A stretch of DNA of 13,167 nt from an uncultured Bulleidia sp. (GTDB taxonomy: Bacteria; Bacillota_I; Bacilli_A; Erysipelotrichales; Erysipelotrichaceae), in NCBI GenBank assembly GCA_934725105.1, contig CAKVBD010000047.1, forward strand, positions 1 through 13,167. Direction: 5' to 3'. Below the pieces are notes generated by a model. That model was not told the origin of the DNA and did no database searches. It was given only the letters and a program-made list of their open reading frames with translations. This document shows, in pieces, positions 1 through 5,974 of the stretch. The position numbers and the translations under genes are program-made. Position 1 is the first letter of the stretch; each line of letters starts with the position of its first letter.

Positions 1-75
1 AAAGGATCCTCCTTGTGGACTCTATTGTCCTTCAGAAGATTCTTTTTTCATACCACGGTTTTATTTGACGCTTAC
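1..75 (-). mobile_element. Outer end of an IS66-type insertion sequence (partial)
   Basis: Read on the minus strand from 75 leftward, the sequence begins GTAAGCGTCAAATAAAACC. The GTAAGCG start is what I remember as typical of IS66-family terminal inverted repeats, which generate 8-bp target duplications. Further inward on the same strand, an AAGGAGG ribosome binding site (14 to 8) points at a gene that would start just beyond the left edge, as expected for the first IS66 accessory ORF. A nine-codon ORF (ATG at 51, stop at 22) precedes it. On the other side, an open coding frame starts right at the proposed end, consistent with insertion into a gene. The body of the element and the other end are not visible, so the family call is inference. 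If it is right, bases 76-83 would be the target duplication. Confidence 0.5.
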
Positions 76-227
76 GTTACAATTCGACTGTTGTTGGAGA
101 TGATAATTCTAAAAATGGTGCAGATATAAAAATTGTTAATAGAAATGGAACTGCAACTTATATACAAGACAAATACTGTCAAACAGCAACAAATTCGGTT
201 AACAATGCGTTTGATAATGAAACAGGA

Positions 228-1343
228 ATGTATAGGTATTATGTAAATGATGAAATAATGCAATTGGAAGTACCTAGTGACCAATATGACAAGGCTGTTC
301 AAGTAATGAAAGATAAAATTGAACAAGGGTTGGTCCCTGATGTTACAGATCCTGAGGAAGCTTTAAATATTGTAAAAAAAGGCAGTGTTACCTATGAACA
401 AGCGGTTAATATTGCAAAAGCAGGGACTATTGATTCTTTAACATATGATTCTATAAATGGAGCAATTATTGCTACGAAAGCATTAGGTATTAGTTTCACA
501 ATAGATTATGCACTTAGAATTCTTCAAGGTGAAAAAAAAGAAGAAGCTATTAAAGAATCAGTAATGAATTCTTTGCAAGTAGGAGGAAAATCATTTTTGA
601 TTTATGTTTTATCATCTCAATTAGCAAAAACAGGAGCTGCTAATGTATTTACTCCCGCAGCTACAGCTATATCAAAAGTCTTGGGAGATAATGTAACTAA
701 TGCACTAGCAACAATGATTGCACCTGGAAGTTCTGTTACTAAAAATACTGTGAATACTATTTTGAAAAATGGCATGTTAACTACTGCTGTTGCTTTTGCT
801 GTTATTACAGTTCCGGATGTAGTTGATATGATGAGAGGAAGAATTTCTCCAGAGCAACTTGCTAATAATCTTGCTGTGGCAATTGCTGGAGCTGTTGGAA
901 GTACAGTAGGAGTTGCAGCTGGAGGGGCATTGGGAAATTTACTTGTTCCTGGAGTTGGAACAACAATTGGAGGAATTGTTGGAGGTACTGCAGGAGGTAT
1001 TGCTGCAAACTGGACAGCGAATACCCTTCTATCCACTGTATTCGAAAGTGATGCTGAAAACATGTATAACATCTTAGTGAAACAGAGTGAAGAAATTTCG
1101 AATGACTATTTGATGACGGATGATGAAGTTGAAGAATTAGTTTTGACATTAAATGATTCTTTAGATAACAAAACTTTAAAAGATATGTTTGGAGAAGATG
1201 ATAGAGAAGCGTTTGCTGATAATTTAATTAGACCAATAGCTGAAAAAATTGTGGAAAATCGTGAAACTATAGAAATACCAACTGAATCAATAGTTAGAGA
1301 GAACTTGTTAATTCAAGCATCTGATATTGTTTATATACATTGA
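228..1343 (+). CDS. Glycine-zipper membrane protein of unknown function, probably 5'-truncated by an IS
   Basis: The protein is 371 residues from the first available ATG. The same frame is open back to 69 with no earlier ATG, and the residues encoded by 76-227 (including VVGDDNSKNGADIKIVN and YIQDKYC) look like genuine protein. The real gene therefore probably began further upstream and was cut by the IS-like end at 75. From memory, this resembles a widespread family of uncharacterised bacterial membrane proteins with the motifs NSKNGAD, EVPSDQYDKAV and SVTYEQAVNIAKAGTIDSLTYD. Visible parts are an acidic N-terminal region, a hydrophobic stretch near residues 80-100, another near 180-200, a long Gly/Ala-rich glycine-zipper segment at about 212-268 that could form a membrane hairpin, and an acidic helical C-terminus containing LKDMFGEDDREAFADNL. 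It overlaps or abuts the next gene, so the three downstream-reading genes look like one operon. Its ATG at 228 lacks a convincing ribosome binding site. The function is unknown to me, and the copy is probably a remnant. Confidence 0.7.
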   Translation: MYRYYVNDEIMQLEVPSDQYDKAVQVMKDKIEQGLVPDVTDPEEALNIVKKGSVTYEQAVNIAKAGTIDSLTYDSINGAIIATKALGISFTIDYALRILQGEKKEEAIKESVMNSLQVGGKSFLIYVLSSQLAKTGAANVFTPAATAISKVLGDNVTNALATMIAPGSSVTKNTVNTILKNGMLTTAVAFAVITVPDVVDMMRGRISPEQLANNLAVAIAGAVGSTVGVAAGGALGNLLVPGVGTTIGGIVGGTAGGIAANWTANTLLSTVFESDAENMYNILVKQSEEISNDYLMTDDEVEELVLTLNDSLDNKTLKDMFGEDDREAFADNLIRPIAEKIVENRETIEIPTESIVRENLLIQASDIVYIH

Positions 1344-1354
1344 GGGTTACTTGT

Positions 1355-1708
1355 ATGGATAAAAATAAATTAATTGAAATATTAAATAAACATATAAAAA
1401 CAAAAGCTGAAAAAATTGTTTTTTATATGGAAAGAATTCAAAATATTAAGTTTACTAAATTGAGAGATTCTGTGTATTTTTTGGATGGTAATATTTTAGA
1501 AGAAGATTTAGAAAATCATATTTATGTTGCAAGCATTAAAGGTGGTATGTTTAATAGCAATTACGCTTATGTTGTTATGCAATTAGAAAATGATGAACTT
1601 TCTGTAGCAATATATGCTGTAGAAGGATTAATAAATCAACACACAAGTGAAAATGTTTTGGAAAAACTGTTGTATACATTAAAGGATCAATATGAAAAAG
1701 AAAAATAA
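1355..1708 (+). CDS. Small soluble protein of unknown function
   Basis: The gene encodes 117 residues from ATG 1355 (MDKNKLIEIL). I chose this start because GAGGG at 1342-1346 sits 8 bases upstream. A TTG at 1340 in the same frame would add five residues but has no ribosome binding site. There is no signal peptide or membrane segment. The composition suggests an alpha/beta cytosolic protein: an N-terminal Lys-rich helix, a middle beta-rich stretch with YVASIKGGMFNSNYAYVVMQL, and a C-terminal helix. It starts 11 bases after the stop of the membrane-protein remnant and overlaps the next gene by 17 bases, so the products are probably made together. I do not recognise the family. A small accessory, chaperone or immunity-like partner of the membrane protein is conceivable, but nothing in the sequence proves it. 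Confidence 0.7.
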   Translation: MDKNKLIEILNKHIKTKAEKIVFYMERIQNIKFTKLRDSVYFLDGNILEEDLENHIYVASIKGGMFNSNYAYVVMQLENDELSVAIYAVEGLINQHTSENVLEKLLYTLKDQYEKEK

Positions 1709-2498
1709 TTTAGACCAGACGCAAGAGCTGTTTATTAAAAAAAGACATAAAGGAAAAAAATTGATAATTGTATTGCTTATTCTTGTATTAGCTTTTCTAG
1801 TTTGGGTTTTTTATCCTGAAAAAGTCGATGAAGAAGTTGAAGCAACAAAAAGTTATAATTCAGCAATTGAAATTTATAATGAAATGGTTGGCGAATACAA
1901 TGAAGTCGCAGAAAAAGCCTATTTAGAGAATTTAGATAATTTTGTGATTCAGGCAGATAAATTGCCTTTAGAAGACACAGATTATGATAGTGTACTAGAT
2001 AGTGTGAGTGAAGGAAATAATTTGAAAAAAATTGAAGAAGATACTAAAACAGTTCTACTGATGAAAGATGTTTTGGCTGATAATATAGAAGTTGTAAAAA
2101 AATTAATCAACCCTTCTGAAAATTGGGTAAAAGATAAATTGAGTAATATTTCATCAATAAAGGAAATTGCATCTGTAACAGAAGAGAATGATCCAAATGG
2201 GTTATTGAATAAAGAGGGAGGGTATTCATCAGCCACATATTTTACAATTGAAAATGTATGCGAAGATGCGGATCCAATTTTAAAAGGGACAGATGGCGGT
2301 GGATGTATTGAGGTATACAGAACGCTTGATGATGCTGAGGCAAGAATTGATTATTTAAAAGAATTTGATAATTCTTATTTATATACAGGCGCATATGCGC
2401 TAATTGGAACAATAGTTGTTAGAATTACTTATGTCTTAGATAACACTGCGCAATATGATATGATAGATCAAATTTTTAAAGAATTTTCTAAAATATAG
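1692..2498 (+). CDS. Membrane-anchored protein with an exported C-terminal domain, unknown function
   Basis: The product is 268 residues. It has a short, very basic cytoplasmic N-terminus, one membrane segment at about residues 24-41 (LIIVLLILVLAFLVWVFY) and then an acidic region expected outside the cell. Residues 50-140 are helical, and a globular domain follows from about 143 (NPSENWVKDKLSNI). That domain contains NDPNGLLNKEGGYSSATYF, a GTDGGGCIEVYRTLDDAEAR motif and GAYALIGTIVVRITYVL. From memory, similar domains occur in other Gram-positive membrane-anchored proteins without known function. The only two cysteines, C190 and C205, lie in the exported part and could form a disulfide. The start ATG 1692 is preceded by AAAGGA (1681-1686) and overlaps the upstream gene by 17 bases. 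A bidirectional terminator lies about 65 bases after the stop. It is the last gene of the accessory operon. Confidence 0.75.
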   Translation: MKKKNNLDQTQELFIKKRHKGKKLIIVLLILVLAFLVWVFYPEKVDEEVEATKSYNSAIEIYNEMVGEYNEVAEKAYLENLDNFVIQADKLPLEDTDYDSVLDSVSEGNNLKKIEEDTKTVLLMKDVLADNIEVVKKLINPSENWVKDKLSNISSIKEIASVTEENDPNGLLNKEGGYSSATYFTIENVCEDADPILKGTDGGGCIEVYRTLDDAEARIDYLKEFDNSYLYTGAYALIGTIVVRITYVLDNTAQYDMIDQIFKEFSKI

Positions 2499-2563
2499 AG
2501 CATGAAAATATAAAGAATGAACAAAAGTTCGATAATTAGTTCGAAAAAATAATACAAATACAA

Positions 2564-2589
2564 AAAAATCGCTATTTCTAGCGATTTTT
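2564..2589. terminator. Bidirectional Rho-independent terminator
   Basis: A 10-bp inverted repeat, AAAAATCGCT at 2564-2573 and AGCGATTTTT at 2580-2589, encloses a 6-base loop. A-rich sequence on the left and T-rich sequence on the right let it work in both directions. It ends the plus-strand three-gene operon and also the minus-strand tRNA-Cys/tRNA-Leu transcript, which ends at 2601. Confidence 0.85.
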
Positions 2590-2600
2590 GAGTTTTTAAG

Positions 2601-2687
2601 TGGTGGGGACGATGGGACTTGAACCCACACGGTGTTGCCACCACCGGATTTTAAGTCCGATGCGTCTGCCGATTCCGCCACATCCCC
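2601..2687 (-). tRNA. tRNA-Leu (anticodon TAA)
   Basis: The minus-strand 87-base cloverleaf has acceptor GGGGATG (from 2687) pairing with CGTCCCC, then discriminator A and an encoded CCA (2603-2601). The anticodon loop CTTAAAA gives anticodon TAA. A long class II variable arm (GGTGGTGGCAACACCG region) and T loop TTCAAGT agree with leucine. It follows tRNA-Cys in the same transcript. Confidence 0.97.
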
Positions 2688-2701
2688 ATATCCCTTATAA
2701 G

Positions 2702-2775
2702 TGGAGGTGCCTGCCGGGGTCGAACCGGCGCTCGCAGAGTTGCAGTCTGCTGCCTTACCACTTGGCTAAGGCACC
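2702..2775 (-). tRNA. tRNA-Cys (anticodon GCA)
   Basis: The minus-strand 74-base cloverleaf has acceptor GGTGCCT (from 2775) pairing with AGGCACC, discriminator T (U73, the cysteine identity base) and an encoded CCA. The anticodon arm GCAGA-CTGCAAC-TCTGC gives GCA. It lies 14 bases ahead of tRNA-Leu and is the first gene of this small tRNA operon. Confidence 0.97.
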
Positions 2776-2795
2776 ATATTGGTTAGTACTTTATT

Positions 2796-2823
2796 AGTAT
2801 ACCAAAACTACAATATAATGCAA
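2796..2823 (-). promoter_or_regulatory. Promoter of the tRNA-Cys/tRNA-Leu operon
   Basis: On the minus strand TTGCAT (2823-2818), a 16-base spacer and TATACT (2801-2796) form a good sigma-A type promoter about 20 bases before the tRNA-Cys 5' end. The spacer ends in TTTTGG directly before the -10, a feature shared with the promoter ahead of the large tRNA cluster at 12497. Confidence 0.7.
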
Positions 2824-2860
2824 GAAGAAAATTAAAAAATTTAACAAAGTTATTTCTAAG

Positions 2861-2889
2861 TTGTGATATTCCGTTACAATAGTGATAGT
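2861..2889 (+). promoter_or_regulatory. Candidate promoter of the LOG-mgtE pair
   Basis: TTGTGA at 2861-2866, a 17-base spacer and GATAGT at 2884-2889 fit a weak sigma-A promoter. An overlapping TACAAT at 2875-2880 is a better -10 but has no good -35. Either would place transcription start between the tRNA promoter and the gene start at 2957. Confidence 0.3.
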
Positions 2890-2956
2890 TTCATTTTTCA
2901 ATAAATTAACAAAGCTGTTATATAGTGAAACATGTAGGAAAGGAATGTTATTAAAA

Positions 2957-3490
2957 ATGAATATTACAGTATATTTAGGAGCTTCCTCAGGAAACGATGA
3001 TAAATTTCAAATTGCTATTAGAGAATTAGGAAACTGGATTGGTGAAAATGGACATACTTTAGTCTATGGTGGATCAAAAGCTGGTTTGATGGGTGATTTA
3101 GCAGAGAGTGTATTGTTGAGTGGTGGAAAAGTCATTGGGGTTGAACCTCAATTCTTTATTGATGCTGGATTTGAATATAACGATATTACTGAATTAATTG
3201 TGACTCATGATATGAGTGAAAGAAAAGCAAAGATGATTGAACTTGGAAATGCTTTTATTACTTTTCCGGGTGGAAGTGGAACATTAGAAGAAATCAGTGA
3301 GGTGATTTCTAAAGTAATGTTAGGACATATGAAGGAACCAGTCATGATTTATAATCTAGATGGGTATTACAATGATTTAAAGAATTTGTTTATGCATATG
3401 GTTGAGAAAGGTCTATGTGATAAAAAAATATTTGAAAAAATAAAGTTTGTTGAAAACTTAGAAGAAATTAAGAAACTGCTTAACGCATAG
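2957..3490 (+). CDS. LOG family protein (nucleoside 5'-monophosphate phosphoribohydrolase type)
   Basis: The 177-residue protein has the Rossmann-like LOG fold formerly mis-named lysine decarboxylase. Family members cleave the N-glycosidic bond of nucleoside 5'-monophosphates, releasing base and ribose 5-phosphate. Visible motifs are VYLGASSG near the N-terminus, YGGSKAGLMG at 37-46, MSERKAKM at 86-93 with the conserved Arg-Lys pair (R89, K90), and PGGSGTLEE from P104 with the catalytic glutamate at E112. The length is normal for the family. I start it at ATG 2957, where the conserved fold begins and AGGAAAGGA lies upstream. The same frame is open back to 2882, but the extra 25 residues do not belong to the family. 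It is 40 bases ahead of mgtE with no terminator, so the two are probably co-transcribed. The physiological substrate in this organism is not readable from sequence. Confidence 0.9.
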   Translation: MNITVYLGASSGNDDKFQIAIRELGNWIGENGHTLVYGGSKAGLMGDLAESVLLSGGKVIGVEPQFFIDAGFEYNDITELIVTHDMSERKAKMIELGNAFITFPGGSGTLEEISEVISKVMLGHMKEPVMIYNLDGYYNDLKNLFMHMVEKGLCDKKIFEKIKFVENLEEIKKLLNA

Positions 3491-3530
3491 TTGTGTTGTG
3501 AGATAAAATAGATGTAGTGAGGGCTTTAGA

Positions 3531-4877
3531 ATGATAGATAAAATGACGTTAGCAGAGCTGAAAAGAATTATTAATGATAGTGAAGCAGCTGAATTACATG
3601 AGTATATTGAAGAAGTAAATGCTATAGACATTGCTGTCATATCTGAAGATCTGGATGATAGAGAATTATGGCGTCTTTGTCAGTTATTGCAGGATGATGA
3701 TCTTGCGAAAGTATTGGAGCAGGCAAGTGATACTCAAAGAACACGTATTGCTGAAAATATTACAAATGATGAATTGATTGAAGTGTTTGGCTACATGCAG
3801 AAGGATGATATTGCCGATTTGATTGGTGATATGAAATACGTGCAGAAAAGGGCATTACTCAATCAAATGATGGAAGATGACCGTAAGATCATCCGTACAT
3901 TATTGAACTATCCTGAAGACTCTGCGGGTGGTATTATGACCACTGCATATATTGCATTAGATGAGAAATTAACTGTCGAACAGGGGATGCGTCGCATTCG
4001 TCAGATTGCGAATAAATCAGAAGTCATTGAAACAATCTATATTGTTGATCATTCTCAATCACTTGTTGGTGTTGCAAACTTAAGAGATTTTCTGACAGCG
4101 AAAAAAGATGACTTGCTGAAAGATATCATGAAGTTGAATCCAATCTATGTACATCCAGAAGATGATCAGGAATATGCTGCAAAGCTTGTTAGTAAATATG
4201 ACTTGAATGCTATTCCTGTTGTAAATAATAGAGGTTCTATTCTAGGTATTATTACAGTCGATGATATTATTGATGTTATCGTGCAGGAATATAACGAAGA
4301 TATTCTTGAATTGGGTGGTGTTTCAAGTGAAGAAAACCTGAATACAACATTATGGGATTCCATTCGTCTGCGTTTACCTTGGCTTCTTGTGAATTTATTG
4401 ACTGCTTTTGTTGCGAGTATGACAGTCAAAGCATTTGAAGGTACGATTGCAAAAGTTGTAGCTTTATCTGCGACAATGACAATTGTTACGGGAATGGGTG
4501 GTAATGCTGGTTCTCAGACACAGTCTATTCTTGTACGACAATTATCACAGGATGATGTATCTTTAAGAAAGTATGCGAAGTCATTTATCAAAGAAATCAT
4601 GCTAGGTGTTGTTGATGGTGCAATCAATGGATTGATTACTGGAATTATTGTTTCTGTCATCTATCATAATATCTATCTTGGATTGATTATCTTTATTGCA
4701 ATGATTGGAAATCTTGTTGTTGCGGGTGTGTTTGGCTTCCTTGTTCCTGTTGCTTTAAAAAGACTGGGCGCTGATCCAGCAGTATCTTCATCCATCTTTA
4801 TTACAACAGCAACAGATGTTTTGGGATTCTTTATCTTTTTAGGACTGGCACAGCTGTTCCTGCCATTATTAATGTAA
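3531..4877 (+). CDS. mgtE: Magnesium transporter MgtE
   Basis: The 448-residue protein is full length for MgtE, the homodimeric Mg2+ channel of the SLC41-like family in the cytoplasmic membrane. Domain order is an N-terminal acidic superhelical domain (about 1-130), two CBS domains (about 133-255, starting after PEDSAGGIMTT and including NAIPVVNNRGSILGIITVDD), a connecting helix, and five membrane segments from about residue 285 on. The pore signature GMGGNAGSQTQS begins near residue 321, and TATDVLGF near residue 429 holds the Mg2+-binding aspartate. In characterised members the cytosolic domain senses Mg2+ and gates the pore. The start ATG 3531 has GTGAGGG at 3517-3523, 7 bases upstream. 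Only 40 bases separate it from the LOG gene, so there is no room for an Mg2+ riboswitch. A bidirectional terminator follows. Confidence 0.96.
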   Translation: MIDKMTLAELKRIINDSEAAELHEYIEEVNAIDIAVISEDLDDRELWRLCQLLQDDDLAKVLEQASDTQRTRIAENITNDELIEVFGYMQKDDIADLIGDMKYVQKRALLNQMMEDDRKIIRTLLNYPEDSAGGIMTTAYIALDEKLTVEQGMRRIRQIANKSEVIETIYIVDHSQSLVGVANLRDFLTAKKDDLLKDIMKLNPIYVHPEDDQEYAAKLVSKYDLNAIPVVNNRGSILGIITVDDIIDVIVQEYNEDILELGGVSSEENLNTTLWDSIRLRLPWLLVNLLTAFVASMTVKAFEGTIAKVVALSATMTIVTGMGGNAGSQTQSILVRQLSQDDVSLRKYAKSFIKEIMLGVVDGAINGLITGIIVSVIYHNIYLGLIIFIAMIGNLVVAGVFGFLVPVALKRLGADPAVSSSIFITTATDVLGFFIFLGLAQLFLPLLM

Positions 4878-4878
4878 A

Positions 4879-4903
4879 AAAAGCCTGGGATTGCCAGGCT
4901 TTT
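4879..4903. terminator. Bidirectional Rho-independent terminator
   Basis: AAAAGCCTGG (4879-4888), a 5-base loop and CCAGGCTTTT (4894-4903) form a perfect 10-bp stem flanked by A and T tracts. It starts one base after the mgtE stop and overlaps the end of the convergent methyltransferase-like gene, so it serves both. Confidence 0.9.
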
Positions 4904-5918
4904 ATAATGCAAGGATGTTTCTGATTGTTTCTGTATCGTACATGTAGAATTTTAATGGTTCTACAGAATCAATCACTTCGTCTTTATTGCTGAAGTAAGA
5001 TACGATTTGATTCATTTCCTGTTCGTATTGAGGATTGATCTGAATTGGCATGTTATGTGCTACGGCATCAAAATACAAGAAGATCAAAGTCCACATGATT
5101 TCCTGACAGCTGTCTTCAATCCAAAAGTCACTGTCTTTGAATGGTGGAACATATTGATGCAGCAGCTGTTTGATGATTTGTAGACCATCATTAGAACTCA
5201 GCCAGATATCTGTATACGAATAATCAAACTGGCTCATGAATTCTTCGTTGAAATAATCAAAGGCATCACCCTGAATAATTGTTAAAGGAATATCCTGAGG
5301 AAACTGAGGATAGATAAAACGCTTAAACATTGCAATGACTTCTTCAGATTTCTCTACACATGTAATTTCTGTAACGTTTGGATTTGCCATTGCCATATAG
5401 ATGAAATATCCAATCCCTAAACCAAATGTAAGTACTTTTCCATGTGCTTTTTCTGCACAGATGTTATTTGTTGCAGCTTCAGATGGTGCATCAATCATCC
5501 AGTCCTGATCATCCTGATAGAGATAGATAGCTTCGAAACTGCTATCCATTGCTCTTAGTTTCATCCAGTCATTGAGTTCTCGGTTGGGATCTTTTTGAAT
5601 AGCGTCTACGTTAAAGAGTTCTCTTCCTGTTACTTTATTCTTTTCATAGGAGAAATGCGCATCACGGATGAGATCTAAAGATACATTTGCGTGATATGGA
5701 CTCTTTTCCCATTCTTTCTTTGATAAGAACAGGGAAGGCCAGTTTTCTTCCTCTTGTAAGAATTCTGCGAATCCTGCATCTCTCATTTCTTTCTGTACTG
5801 CTTTTTCTTCTGCTTTTGTGACGTGCAGACCGACAAATTCATTTTTTGTATCATTGTAGATGTTATATCTGCAGCGGTCTAAAAAGTCTTCGATTTCTTT
5901 TGTTAATTTGATTTCCAT
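4902..5918 (-). CDS. SAM-dependent methyltransferase-like / spermidine synthase-like protein
   Basis: The 338-residue protein has a Rossmann nucleotide-binding core in its second half: GKVLTFGLGIGYFIYMAM (about 160-177) as the glycine-rich SAM motif I, ITCVEKS (about 185-191) ending strand 2 with an acidic residue that would contact the ribose, and IIQGDAFDYF (about 214-223) for the adenine pocket. This order resembles class I methyltransferases and spermidine synthases. The first 150 residues are an acidic, Trp-containing domain I do not recognise, and the catalytic residues of true spermidine synthases are not obvious, so the substrate is unknown. I prefer ATG 5918 (MEIKL) because TATAAT lies just upstream of it. 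ATG 5933 would add MYNGC. Neither start has a good ribosome binding site. It is transcribed separately from the ABC operon, whose terminator precedes it. Confidence 0.75.
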   Translation of the reverse strand: MEIKLTKEIEDFLDRCRYNIYNDTKNEFVGLHVTKAEEKAVQKEMRDAGFAEFLQEEENWPSLFLSKKEWEKSPYHANVSLDLIRDAHFSYEKNKVTGRELFNVDAIQKDPNRELNDWMKLRAMDSSFEAIYLYQDDQDWMIDAPSEAATNNICAEKAHGKVLTFGLGIGYFIYMAMANPNVTEITCVEKSEEVIAMFKRFIYPQFPQDIPLTIIQGDAFDYFNEEFMSQFDYSYTDIWLSSNDGLQIIKQLLHQYVPPFKDSDFWIEDSCQEIMWTLIFLYFDAVAHNMPIQINPQYEQEMNQIVSYFSNKDEVIDSVEPLKFYMYDTETIRNILAL

Positions 5919-5924
5919 GCATCC

Positions 5925-5953
5925 ATTATACATATTCAGCCATAAAAGAAAAA
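5925..5953 (-). promoter_or_regulatory. Promoter of the methyltransferase-like gene
   Basis: On the minus strand TATAAT ends six bases before ATG 5918, with TTTTTC 17 bases upstream of it as a weak -35 within the T tract of the preceding terminator. If used, transcription would begin at or next to the ATG, giving a leaderless message. Confidence 0.4.
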
Positions 5954-5974
5954 CAAGATCTTAAGAGATCTTGT
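5953..5974 (-). terminator. Rho-independent terminator of the ABC exporter operon
   Basis: A 9-bp perfect stem, ACAAGATCT / AGATCTTGT with a 4-base loop, is followed on the minus strand by TTTTCTTTT. It begins at the permease stop codon and closes the four-gene ABC operon. Confidence 0.85.

Noticed and set aside
617..1149. Minus-strand ORFs of 151 and 95 residues
   Set aside because: They are shadows of the glycine-zipper coding region with low-complexity composition and no ribosome binding site.
2499..2563. Repeated AGTTCGA near 2526 and 2539 as an operator or attachment site
   Set aside because: The two copies are short and in AT-rich DNA, with no further copies seen in the window.
2600..2797. 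Plus-strand ORF of 65 residues (GLEPTRCCHHRIL type)
   Set aside because: It lies antisense to tRNA-Leu and tRNA-Cys. Such peptides are well-known spurious translations of tRNA genes.
3491..3530. Mg2+ riboswitch (M-box) ahead of mgtE
   Set aside because: Only 40 bases lie between the LOG stop and the mgtE start, far too short for the roughly 160-base element.
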